DNA of 11,438 nucleotides from Bacteroidota bacterium (GTDB lineage Bacteria > Bacteroidota > Bacteroidia > Chitinophagales > Chitinophagaceae), in NCBI GenBank assembly GCA_947460795.1, contig CANHJA010000056.1, forward strand, positions 1 through 11,438, in the 5' to 3' direction. Numbering within the stretch: the first letter of the stretch is position 1; each line of letters opens with the position of its first letter. The notes under the pieces were generated by a model. The model was not told where the DNA came from, did no database searches, and saw only the letters and a list, made by a program, of their open reading frames with translations. Positions 1-7,494 of this stretch are shown here, in pieces. The position numbers and the translations under genes were made by a program.

Positions 1-1
1 C

Positions 2-673
2 CCTCATTTATTTTCTGTGAAACAAGATATTGAAATTGCTGGTTTCTTTGCTGCTACCATTGCGTGGGGTAACAGAACAAGTATTTTAAACAGTTGTAAA
101 AAAATAATGACAGCTATGGATTATGCCCCGCATGATTTTTTAATAAACCATGAAGAAAATGATTTGAAACGATTTCTAGGCATTAAACACAGAACATTCA
201 ATGAAACTGATTTATTATATTTTATTCATTTTTTACAAGGACATTACAAACAACATAATACCTTAGAAGTTGCATTTAATTTATCGAAAAGTAAAAATAT
301 GAAAGAGCGATTAATTGCATTTCATAGTTACTTTTTTTCGATTGAACATCCGCACAGGACTCAAAAACATGTTTCAACTCCTTTAAAAAATTCTGCTTGC
401 AAGAGACTGAATATGTTCTTACGATGGATGGTTCGACAGGATAAAAATGGGGTTGATTTCGGGCTTTGGAAATCCATAAAACCTGCTGAATTAATTATGC
501 CAATGGATGTACATGTTTGCAATGTAGCCCATCATTTTCAATTAATATCTGAAAATAAATCAAATTGGAATATGGCAGAACAGCTCACCGATAATTTAAA
601 AAAGTGGGATGCAAAAGACCCTGTAAAATATGATTATGCTTTGTTTTCCTTAGGAGTGAATAAAATTATTTAA
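2..673 (+). CDS. TIGR02757 (DUF2400) family protein, 5' end missing
   Basis: The frame is open to the left edge: the codons before the GTG at 17 read P-H-L-F-S and continue into a family-typical segment, so the GTG is internal and the gene begins outside the window. About 223 residues are visible and the family usually runs to about 250, so perhaps 30 N-terminal residues are missing. Conserved blocks visible are DIEIAGFFAATIAWGNR near the start, RLNMFLRWMVRQD with GVDFGLW in the middle, PMDVHVCNVA, and DPVKYDYALFSLGV just before the end. The biochemical function of this family is not known to me. The P-x-D-x-H block resembles the PVDTHV motif of HhH-GPD DNA glycosylases, which hints at a related helical fold, but that is inference. 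It is soluble, with no signal or membrane segment in the visible part. It converges on the barrel gene to its right, with 91 bases between the stop codons. Confidence 0.88.
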   Translation, partial: PHLFSVKQDIEIAGFFAATIAWGNRTSILNSCKKIMTAMDYAPHDFLINHEENDLKRFLGIKHRTFNETDLLYFIHFLQGHYKQHNTLEVAFNLSKSKNMKERLIAFHSYFFSIEHPHRTQKHVSTPLKNSACKRLNMFLRWMVRQDKNGVDFGLWKSIKPAELIMPMDVHVCNVAHHFQLISENKSNWNMAEQLTDNLKKWDAKDPVKYDYALFSLGVNKII

Positions 674-685
674 GACAACCTATAT

Positions 686-775
686 ACTTTAAATGCTTAA
701 AGTTAGAAACTAAAACAACTTCTATTCTTTGCAAAAATATTTAATCCTTAGCGTTTAAATGTATTTACCATTTAA
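686..775. other. Two AT-rich inverted repeats between convergent genes
   Basis: Between the convergent stop codons there is a 7-bp inverted repeat at 686-692/697-703 (ACTTTAA, loop ATGC, TTAAAGT). A second lies at 755-761/769-775 (TTAAATG, 7-base loop, CATTTAA) and spans the stop codon of the barrel gene. Both could fold in RNA from either strand and might help end transcription from both sides. Neither has a GC-rich stem or a following T-run, so they are not classical intrinsic terminators, and repeats this short arise by chance in AT-rich DNA. Confidence 0.25.
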
Positions 776-1826
776 GGCTCAAAGAAGTCAACAAGTTATT
801 ATTGTTGTGATGAAGATTGTTGTCAAAGATTTTATCTTTCGATAAAAAATGTTTGGCTTCTATACGCCACAACAAATTTTTTCGGATAGCATAATCGTAG
901 TTAGCAGAAAAACCATACGTTTGGAAACCATTTGCAGTATTGGTTGAAATAATAATTTGATTTGCATCGTTGTAATGCTCTACTCTACAAGCGATTTTTG
1001 ACTTGTCATTTAAATTGTATTTAGCTACAATAATTGGTGAATACCAATAGGCATTTTTATTCGGAAGGTACTTTTCAATGCCAAAGTCGAAGCCAAAGAC
1101 AACACTGATTTTTTTTGTTGGCTCATAAATAACATATGCATCTTGAAATAATCTTGGCGCATTCAAAATATCGGGTTTATCGCTGCCAAGAAAGTTGCTG
1201 TAGTTAATTGTTATTTTGTCGGTGGGTTTATAAGTCAGTTGAGCTCCGAAAGATGGACGTTGAATATCATTTGGCATTTGAATTTTTTGCCAACCATTCA
1301 ATGCTAAAATTGCAGCATATAATTTTTCATTTTTTGATGTGTAGGAAAGCCGAACACCCGTTTCGTAATATGGAGAGTTTTCTGCTAAAATACTCCTTGA
1401 TAAATTATAACTGTCGGCACCTATTGCACTTTCAAATCCAATATGCGATGGCATCACTCCTGCATCAATCCATATATTTTTTTTCTTTGAGACTTTAAAA
1501 CCAATATTGGATTCATAAATAAATTGAGCCCAAGTAGGTTCATTTGCTAAGTTATATTGAGCATAGCTACCAGCCATCAATCCAAAATTTCCTCTCACAC
1601 CTTCATTAATATACGCAACTTTGATCATAGCCAAATTGATTGCTAATTCATTGTGGCGTTTGTAATTATATAAGAAATTTGAATTTTCATGATTGCTCGG
1701 ATTGGCAAAATTATACCCATAATAAGCTTCTGTATAACCGCTAATTGCAATGTCTTTTGGCAACCCATTTTGTGCAAATAAGCTCATTGAATACATGAAT
1801 AAAAATACTAGTTGTAATTTTTTCAT
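765..1826 (-). CDS. Outer membrane beta-barrel protein, BBP2 (OmpL-like porin) type
   Basis: A 353-residue exported protein. Residues 1-18 form a signal peptide (KK, then a hydrophobic run, then LFA before QN), with cleavage expected near residue 18. The mature part alternates polar and aromatic residues in strand-like segments and ends in LTSLSLKW, with the terminal aromatic residue usual for proteins inserted by the BAM complex. The start of the mature chain (ISGYTEAYYGYNFANP), the block ending FGLMAGSYAQYN, and IDAGVMPSHIGFES match the putative beta-barrel porin-2 family, for which no substrate is generally known. It probably sits in the outer membrane as a porin-like channel. It lies 41 bases after the CvfB-like gene on the same strand. 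I find no TAnnTTTG box at a sensible distance, so read-through from rnr-cvfB is possible. The family call is from recognition of sequence patterns and the transported solute is unknown. Confidence 0.8.
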   Translation of the reverse strand: MKKLQLVFLFMYSMSLFAQNGLPKDIAISGYTEAYYGYNFANPSNHENSNFLYNYKRHNELAINLAMIKVAYINEGVRGNFGLMAGSYAQYNLANEPTWAQFIYESNIGFKVSKKKNIWIDAGVMPSHIGFESAIGADSYNLSRSILAENSPYYETGVRLSYTSKNEKLYAAILALNGWQKIQMPNDIQRPSFGAQLTYKPTDKITINYSNFLGSDKPDILNAPRLFQDAYVIYEPTKKISVVFGFDFGIEKYLPNKNAYWYSPIIVAKYNLNDKSKIACRVEHYNDANQIIISTNTANGFQTYGFSANYDYAIRKNLLWRIEAKHFLSKDKIFDNNLHHNNNNLLTSLSLKW

Positions 1827-1867
1827 CTAATATACTATTTCTGAATTTCTAAATTAATATCCTAAAA

Positions 1868-2698
1868 TTAAATCAATCGAACACCTGCATCTTCTAACTT
1901 TACTAGGCGTGCTTTATATAAAGTTCCAACCGATTTTTTAAATGTTTTTTTACTCATTTTTAATAATCGAGTAATATCTTCAGCATCGCTTTTATCATGC
2001 AGTGGCAAAAACCCTTTGTGTTTATTCAAATAAGTTAAAATGGTTTCGGCACCTTCTTCTAAACGTTGTCTGCCTTTGGGCTGTAGGCTAATATCAATGG
2101 TATGATCCTCTCTTATTGCTTTTATATACCCTTTCAACTCATCTCCAATTTGTACATCTTGGAAAATTTCATTGTGATAAATTAAGCCTTTATGTTGCTT
2201 ATTGATAATGGCATTATAACCTAAAGGAGTCGTTTCAAAAATCAATAAATCTACTTCATCTCCTGCATCAACTGTTAAGTTTTCATTGTTTAAAAATCGA
2301 TTGATTTTAGCTGATGCTACCAATCGTTCTGTTTGTTTATCAACAAATAAATAAACTACATATTTGTGCCCTGCTAACATTTTTTGCGTCTGTTCTTTAA
2401 AAGGAACAAATACATCTTTTTCTAATCCGCATTCTAAAAACGCCCCGATTTCTGTGGCATGACGTACCCTTAAATATCCAAATTCATTTGCTTTAATAAA
2501 TGGAGTAAGTGTAGTGGCAACCCAACGTTGTTCAAAATCTTTATATACAAAAACGTCTATTGTATCACCAATTGACATATCCTTATCTACATATTTATTA
2601 GGCAATAAAACATCATTGCCATCCTCATCACCTAAAAATAACCCTACGCTTGTAGTGCGCAAAATGGTTAACGAATTCATTTGACCTAATACTAACAT
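1868..2698 (-). CDS. cvfB: CvfB/YitL-like S1 RNA-binding protein with C-terminal winged helix
   Basis: A 276-residue cytoplasmic protein of the CvfB family (Staphylococcus CvfB, Bacillus YitL). It shows three S1-like OB-fold segments, at about 1-62, 68-133 and 140-206, then a winged-helix segment at about 215-276 (YLNKHKGFLPLHDKSDAEDI, then KMSKKTFKKSVGTLYKARLV). The start MLVLGQMNSLTILR matches the usual first strand of the family, so the ATG at 2698 is preferred over the ATG six codons later. Family members bind RNA; in Staphylococcus CvfB affects virulence-factor expression, but the precise role in Bacteroidota is unknown. The ATG begins three bases after the rnr stop codon, so the two are very likely cotranscribed and translationally coupled, suggesting a shared role in RNA handling. 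Length and domain order are normal. Confidence 0.85.
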   Translation of the reverse strand: MLVLGQMNSLTILRTTSVGLFLGDEDGNDVLLPNKYVDKDMSIGDTIDVFVYKDFEQRWVATTLTPFIKANEFGYLRVRHATEIGAFLECGLEKDVFVPFKEQTQKMLAGHKYVVYLFVDKQTERLVASAKINRFLNNENLTVDAGDEVDLLIFETTPLGYNAIINKQHKGLIYHNEIFQDVQIGDELKGYIKAIREDHTIDISLQPKGRQRLEEGAETILTYLNKHKGFLPLHDKSDAEDITRLLKMSKKTFKKSVGTLYKARLVKLEDAGVRLI

Positions 2699-2701
2699 TC
2701 T

Positions 2702-4690
2702 CTATTTCTTTTTACTTTTTTTTGCTGAACCCATAATAGGAACATCCAACACAATTTTATAATCTATTTGTTTACGATCTAAATTAGCAGCAGCAACAAG
2801 CACTTCAATAGGCTGCCCTATTTTAAATTTCATTTTGGTGTGTTTGCCAACAAATGCATATTCTGATTCTTCAAAAATAAAATCATCGACATCTGTTAAA
2901 TCTGTGATAGAAATAAATCCTTCACACTTATGCTGTATTGTTTGTGCCCAAAAACCAAATTTACCTACGCCACTTATGACTGCACTAAATTCTTCACCGA
3001 TAAATTTACGCATAAATTCTACTTGCTTGTATTTGCTTGCCTCACGTTCACTTTCCATAGCTTTGCGCTCTCTTTCACTGCAATGCGAACACAGCTGTTC
3101 CATATTTTTTATAGGATGAATATCATTGTTTAGTATCTCAAACACAATCCGATGTACCAAAACATCCGGATAACGACGAATAGGAGATGTAAAATGACAA
3201 TAATACTCAAATGCTAAACCATAATGCCCTATATTTTCAGTAGTATATATCGCTTTTGCCATTGTGCGAATTCCCAATGTATGCAACACACTTTGTTCTG
3301 GATGATTTTCAGTTTTTATAACCATTTCATTAAATGATTTGGCAATCGTTTGCGGCGACTTTAAATCAAATTTTAATCCAAATTTTCCTGCAAAAGAGAC
3401 AAACGTTTTTAATTTTTCAATATCTGGAGTATCATGCACTCGGTAAGGAAAAGGAATCGGCGCATTTTTAAATTTTATTTTATAAACATGCTCAGCTACT
3501 GTTCTATTGGCAAGCAACATCAACTCTTCAATTAACTGATGACACTCTTTACTTTGTTTAACTAATACATCAATAGGAACTCCTTTTTCATCCAATACAA
3601 AACGAACTTCTTCAGAGGAAAAATTAATAGCCCCTTCATTAAATTTTCGTTTTCGTAGCTGTTGTGAAATAGAATGAAGTAATAAAATTTCATCTACATG
3701 TTCACCTTTTTTTGTTTCTATAATTTCTTGAACTTCTTCATATGTATATCTCCTATCAGAATGAATGATTGTTTTTGCAATTTCATAATTTAACACATTG
3801 GCAGTAGCATCAATTTCAAAAATGACAGAGAAAGTTAGTTTATCTTCTTTAGGCCTCAATGAACACAATTCATTCGATATTTTTTCAGGCAGCATGGGTA
3901 AAACTCTATCTGGCAAATACACAGAAGTAGCCCTTTTTATTGCTTCCTGATCTAATGCAGTACCCGCTTTTACATAATGTGATACATCTGCAATATGAAC
4001 TCCAATTTCATAGTTTCCATTGGCCATTTTTTTTAATGAAATCGCATCATCAAAATCTTTCGCATCATAGGGATCAATCGTAATTGTCAATGTATCTCGC
4101 AAATCTTTTCGACGTTTTATTTCCTCCGATGCAATATTCAATGGGATTTCTTTCAACTCATCTATTACTTCTTTAGGAAATTCTAATGAAAAACCATTTT
4201 GCAATAAAATTTCTTTCATGGCTATTTCATTGTTTCTTTCATTGGTTAACACACTAACTATTTCACCCTCTGGATTTTTCATACGTTCACTCCATTCAAC
4301 AATTTTCACCACTACTCGATCTCCATTTTTCAACCCTTTTGCATTTCGTTCGCCTATAAAAATATCTTTTGTAAAACTTTTATTGTCTGGCACCACAAAA
4401 GCAAAACGCATATTCAATTGAACGGTGCCAATTAATTCCGACTGACCTCTCTTAATCACTTTAGAGATGACTCCTTCAGGTCTGCTAGATGTTTTATTAA
4501 CTTTAAAAATATGCACTTCTACAGTATCGCCGTGCATGGCATCTTTTAAATTCTCTCTTTTAATTTTAATATCCGTCGTCATACCTGGCACAATCACAAA
4601 ACCCATTCCTTGTTTCGAAATATCCAATGTACCAATCACGCCCGGTGAAAAACCCATTTTCTTTGTTTTTCTTTTTTCGTAATGCGCCAT
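2702..4690 (-). CDS. rnr: Ribonuclease R (RNB-family 3'-5' exoribonuclease), without N-terminal winged helix
   Basis: A processive, Mg-dependent 3'-to-5' hydrolytic exoribonuclease that degrades structured RNA. In order: a short basic N-terminus (1-12), two cold-shock OB folds (about 15-62 and 82-150), the RNB catalytic domain (about 195-520), a C-terminal S1 domain (about 565-648), and a lysine-rich tail. The catalytic aspartates are visible in TIDPYDAKDFDDAI: D206, D212, D214 and D215, with the spacing of E. coli D272, D278, D280 and D281. The HFTSPIRRYPDVLVHR block at 499-514 is also intact. At 662 residues it is shorter than the roughly 710-residue Bacteroidota form because the usual N-terminal winged-helix domain is absent. 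An in-frame TAG lies six codons before the ATG, so no longer start exists nearby. The CvfB-like gene follows after three bases. A near-match to a -7 box precedes the gene. Confidence 0.95.
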   Translation of the reverse strand: MAHYEKRKTKKMGFSPGVIGTLDISKQGMGFVIVPGMTTDIKIKRENLKDAMHGDTVEVHIFKVNKTSSRPEGVISKVIKRGQSELIGTVQLNMRFAFVVPDNKSFTKDIFIGERNAKGLKNGDRVVVKIVEWSERMKNPEGEIVSVLTNERNNEIAMKEILLQNGFSLEFPKEVIDELKEIPLNIASEEIKRRKDLRDTLTITIDPYDAKDFDDAISLKKMANGNYEIGVHIADVSHYVKAGTALDQEAIKRATSVYLPDRVLPMLPEKISNELCSLRPKEDKLTFSVIFEIDATANVLNYEIAKTIIHSDRRYTYEEVQEIIETKKGEHVDEILLLHSISQQLRKRKFNEGAINFSSEEVRFVLDEKGVPIDVLVKQSKECHQLIEELMLLANRTVAEHVYKIKFKNAPIPFPYRVHDTPDIEKLKTFVSFAGKFGLKFDLKSPQTIAKSFNEMVIKTENHPEQSVLHTLGIRTMAKAIYTTENIGHYGLAFEYYCHFTSPIRRYPDVLVHRIVFEILNNDIHPIKNMEQLCSHCSERERKAMESEREASKYKQVEFMRKFIGEEFSAVISGVGKFGFWAQTIQHKCEGFISITDLTDVDDFIFEESEYAFVGKHTKMKFKIGQPIEVLVAAANLDRKQIDYKIVLDVPIMGSAKKSKKK

Positions 4691-4697
4691 AATTCTA

Positions 4698-4705
4698 CGA
4701 AGATA
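4698..4705 (-). promoter_or_regulatory. Possible -7 box (TATCTTCG) before rnr
   Basis: On the minus strand TATCTTCG matches the Bacteroidota consensus TAnnTTTG at all but one position and ends seven bases before the rnr ATG. A weak -33-like TTTCG lies about 21 bases upstream. If active, transcription would begin at or just before the start codon. The mismatch in the TTTG part and the AT-rich setting make this tentative. The 65-base gap after the GHL10 gene is otherwise featureless. Confidence 0.3.
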
Positions 4706-4755
4706 CTAAATATGACTTCTATCTGACGAAATTAATAGAAAGGAATCATGCTGAT

Positions 4756-6249
4756 TTATTGTTGGACTGAATTACTTAACTGACTTTCATTATGCAGTCT
4801 ATCAAGTGCTGTTACCACATATTTATATTGTTTGCCATCATTTAATTGATCTACAAAGGAATTTCCTCTAACAATGGCTATTAAATTTTTTGAAGAATGG
4901 ATATAAATTTTTTCATTCAATGCAAAACGGTAAACAGCAAATTGCAAGGATTCATTTTGTGGATTAGAAATGCTCCATTGCAATGTTTTATTCCCATCAC
5001 GAACATTCGAAATTTTTAATATTGGAGCTATTGGCTCCTCATCATCTATCCATGGCATTGAAGGCAAAAGTGCTGGCGTGGGATACCATTTGTTTTTCAT
5101 TGTATTATTTAAATTAAAATAATTTTTTTTAAACGATACTGCACTGTAAAACGCGCTCCCATTGATATTTTCAACATTTCTTGTTTGGTCAATTTGATGT
5201 TCAACTTCATGCAAACTTTGCCAGCAAGGCTTTGTGCTAGTACCTACTTGATAAATGCCATGACCCACATACATATTTCTTCCATAAGCATGTTTGCTCC
5301 ACCAATTAATGAGTTCATTATAATCAGCAGCGCGATGACCATTTTCCCAATAAAGTTGAGGTAATAAATAATCTATCCATCCTTTTTTTTGCCACAAAAT
5401 TACATCGGCATACAAGTCATCATAGTTAGTTTGACCGCCCTTCGTTAGGCTCCCTTCAGGATCTTTCGAGAAATTTCGCCAAACGCCAAACGGGCTGATC
5501 CCAAATTTTACATATGATTTTTCTTTTTTAATTTTTTGACTTAGCGATTCAATTAATATGTCCACATTGTGTCTTCTCCAATCGTCTTTATTAGTAAAAT
5601 TGGTTCCGTATTTTGCATATGAGTTATTGTCAGGAAATTCTACTTTAGGGATTCGATAAGGATAAAAATAATCATCAAAGTGAACTGCATCGATATCATA
5701 TCTTTTCACAACATCTAAAACCACTTTTGTAAAATATTGACGAACCTCTGGCAATCCTGGATCAAAATATTTTTTGCCCCCGTAATTTAAAAACCATTCG
5801 GGATGTTGAAAGGTAATATGTTCATTTGTGTTAGGATTTTTGCTCGCATCCACTAAAGCTCGGTATGGATTAAACCATGCATGAAATTCAATACAGCGTT
5901 TGTGTGCTTCCTCTATCATAAACGTTAAAGGATCGTAGAATGGATTGGGGGCAACACCTTGTGTCCCTGTTAAATAACGACTCCAATTTTCATAAGGTGA
6001 ATTATAAAAAGCATCCGCAGCAGGTCGAATTTGTACAATGACTGCATTCATCCCATTTTCTTTGAGTCGATCTAAAATTGCAACAAATTCTTGTTTTTGA
6101 GTTTCTACATCTAATCCTTTTTTGCTAGGCCAATCTATGTTTGAAACTGTGGCTACCCATGCCGCTCGAAATTCTCGTTTTGGGATTTCGGTTTGTGCTG
6201 AAGTAATGAATGTTGATATTGCAAATAAAAATATTAGGATCAATCGCAT
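4756..6249 (-). CDS. Secreted GHL10 family glycosyl hydrolase-like protein (PF02638, DUF187) with C-terminal FN3-like domain
   Basis: A 497-residue exported protein. Residues 1-18 are a signal peptide (hydrophobic run then TSA before Q19). There is no lipobox cysteine, so a soluble periplasmic or secreted location is expected. The TIM-barrel-like GHL10 domain covers about 24-395. Its hallmark blocks are REFRAAWVATVSNIDWPS (25-42), VQIRPAADAFYNS (72-84), HAWFNPYRA (123-131), DAVHFDDYFYP (187-197), ISPFGVWRN (251-259) and LLPQLYWENG (295-304). Acidic D192/D193 and E302 are candidate catalytic residues. About 405-497 looks like a fibronectin type III domain (LQWSISNP, FAVYRF, YKYVVTALDRLHNES). 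Related proteins are thought to act on cell-wall or exported glycans; a member from E. coli (DigH/YddW) cleaves denuded peptidoglycan glycan strands. The substrate here is unknown. It begins 30 bases after the aroA stop and a strong -7 box lies in that gap, so it is probably transcribed separately as well as by read-through. Confidence 0.88.
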   Translation of the reverse strand: MRLILIFLFAISTFITSAQTEIPKREFRAAWVATVSNIDWPSKKGLDVETQKQEFVAILDRLKENGMNAVIVQIRPAADAFYNSPYENWSRYLTGTQGVAPNPFYDPLTFMIEEAHKRCIEFHAWFNPYRALVDASKNPNTNEHITFQHPEWFLNYGGKKYFDPGLPEVRQYFTKVVLDVVKRYDIDAVHFDDYFYPYRIPKVEFPDNNSYAKYGTNFTNKDDWRRHNVDILIESLSQKIKKEKSYVKFGISPFGVWRNFSKDPEGSLTKGGQTNYDDLYADVILWQKKGWIDYLLPQLYWENGHRAADYNELINWWSKHAYGRNMYVGHGIYQVGTSTKPCWQSLHEVEHQIDQTRNVENINGSAFYSAVSFKKNYFNLNNTMKNKWYPTPALLPSMPWIDDEEPIAPILKISNVRDGNKTLQWSISNPQNESLQFAVYRFALNEKIYIHSSKNLIAIVRGNSFVDQLNDGKQYKYVVTALDRLHNESQLSNSVQQ

Positions 6250-6256
6250 AAGATGG

Positions 6257-6290
6257 CAAAGGTAATTATTATAATTAAATTATTTTGCAA
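6257..6290 (-). promoter_or_regulatory. Bacteroidota-type promoter before the GHL10 gene (-7 TACCTTTG)
   Basis: On the minus strand TACCTTTG (6264 down to 6257) matches TAnnTTTG exactly and ends seven bases before the ATG at 6249. A TTG at 6290-6288 lies 23 bases upstream, slightly far for a -33 element, and falls in the last codons of aroA. The position implies a transcript with almost no leader. The match to the consensus is seen in the sequence; activity is inferred. Confidence 0.5.
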
Positions 6291-7494
6291 CATGTAATTT
6301 TTCAACCTCTTCCCAATACTGAGGAAATGATTTTTTAACACAAAATTTATTGTCAAAATGCAAAGTATACCCAAGCAATGAAAATAAATTCAATGCCATC
6401 ACAATTCGATGATCATTATAGGAATTAAAAAAGATTTCTTGAGGTTTATTTGTCGTCATTTTATTATCAAAAGACAAGATATCATTTTCATAATGAATAA
6501 AAATATTCACTTTTTGCAATTCATTTTGCAATGCTTCTATTCGATTACTTTCTTTATGTATTAAATGTGCAATTCCAATGATTTTCACAGAAGGGTGTTT
6601 TATTGCACAAGCAACGATAAATGGGATGGCTAAATCAGGATAGTTTTTTAAATCGATTATCGACAGCGAACAATTGGTGGCATTTTTTTTCCTAATAACA
6701 CAATTGTTATTTTCAAATGTTGTATCAATCCCAAATGCTTGACACAAAACCGTAATAAAGGCATCGCCTTGACTGGATTTCATTTGCAAGCCTTCTAGGG
6801 TGATTTCTACATCATCTGCAATCATTGCCATGGCATAAAAAAAACAAGCACTGCTCCAATCATTTTCAATGCTATATTTTTTAGCTATGTATTTTTGTGA
6901 AGGAATAATGATTTCATTTTTTGTTTTTTGATATTCGATTCCAAAATCTTGCATAACAGATAATGTCATGTCGATGTAAGAAGCCGAAACGACATTTTCA
7001 TTTATAGTAATAATTAAATCCTCTTTCAATGTAGGTGCAATTAAACAAAGCGCTGAAATAAATTGGCTAGACTCCGCACTGTCAATATTTATTTTTTTTG
7101 ATTCTACTAATTTCCCTTTGATAGACAAAGGAGGGAAGCCATAATTTTTAGCATATAATATTTCTGCTCCTAAATCATTTAATGCATCAACCAAAGGTGC
7201 TATTGGCCTTTCATTCAACCTTTCGGTTCCTGATAAGAAAAATGATTTATTTTTTAGTGTTGAAAGATAAGCTGTTAAAAATCGAAAAGGAGTTCCTGCA
7301 TCTTCTACATAAATTGTTTGAGTTTCTGTTGTTTCTTGAATCGTTGATAAAATACCTTGTAATAGAATAGTATCATTTGCTTGCGACAAATTTTCAATTT
7401 CAAATTTTTCTTCACAAATTGAATGTATGATCAACACTCGATTACTGATACTTTTTGACGCAGGGAGATTTATATTTACTTTTAAAGAAATCAT
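6280..7494 (-). CDS. aroA: 3-phosphoshikimate 1-carboxyvinyltransferase (EPSP synthase)
   Basis: Transfers the enolpyruvyl group of PEP to shikimate-3-phosphate, step 6 of the shikimate pathway, in the cytoplasm. The 404 residues show the expected landmarks: LPASKSISNR (10-19, catalytic Lys13), DAGTPFRF (65-72, PEP-site loop), ERPI (95-98), SAESSQFISAL (139-149, shikimate-phosphate contacts), DLKNYPDLA with D281 aligning with E. coli D313, HKESNRIEAL (313-322, E315 and R318), YNDHR (359-363) and KKSFPQYW (387-394). It is slightly shorter than the 427-residue E. coli enzyme, as is usual in this phylum. The loop reads G-T-P-F-R-F where many enzymes have G-T-A-M-R. The ATG overlaps the aroB stop in an ATGA arrangement, so it is translationally coupled to aroB at the end of a four-gene cluster. 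Confidence 0.95.
   Translation of the reverse strand: MISLKVNINLPASKSISNRVLIIHSICEEKFEIENLSQANDTILLQGILSTIQETTETQTIYVEDAGTPFRFLTAYLSTLKNKSFFLSGTERLNERPIAPLVDALNDLGAEILYAKNYGFPPLSIKGKLVESKKINIDSAESSQFISALCLIAPTLKEDLIITINENVVSASYIDMTLSVMQDFGIEYQKTKNEIIIPSQKYIAKKYSIENDWSSACFFYAMAMIADDVEITLEGLQMKSSQGDAFITVLCQAFGIDTTFENNNCVIRKKNATNCSLSIIDLKNYPDLAIPFIVACAIKHPSVKIIGIAHLIHKESNRIEALQNELQKVNIFIHYENDILSFDNKMTTNKPQEIFFNSYNDHRIVMALNLFSLLGYTLHFDNKFCVKKSFPQYWEEVEKLHVAK

Noticed and set aside
1208..1498. Plus-strand frame of 96 codons opposite the barrel gene
   Set aside because: It lies wholly antisense to a well-supported CDS and its product shows no family pattern; it is a shadow frame.
1827..1867. Separate promoter for the barrel gene
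   Set aside because: TATATTAG abuts the ATG directly and differs from TAnnTTTG; it would start transcription inside the gene, so I could not support a promoter here.
2835..3133. Two overlapping plus-strand frames opposite rnr
   Set aside because: Both are antisense to the conserved catalytic and S1 regions of RNase R and have no recognisable motif.
4218..4682. Two plus-strand frames opposite the N-terminal part of rnr
   Set aside because: Shadow frames with serine/threonine/isoleucine-rich composition typical of antisense reading; no start signal or family match.
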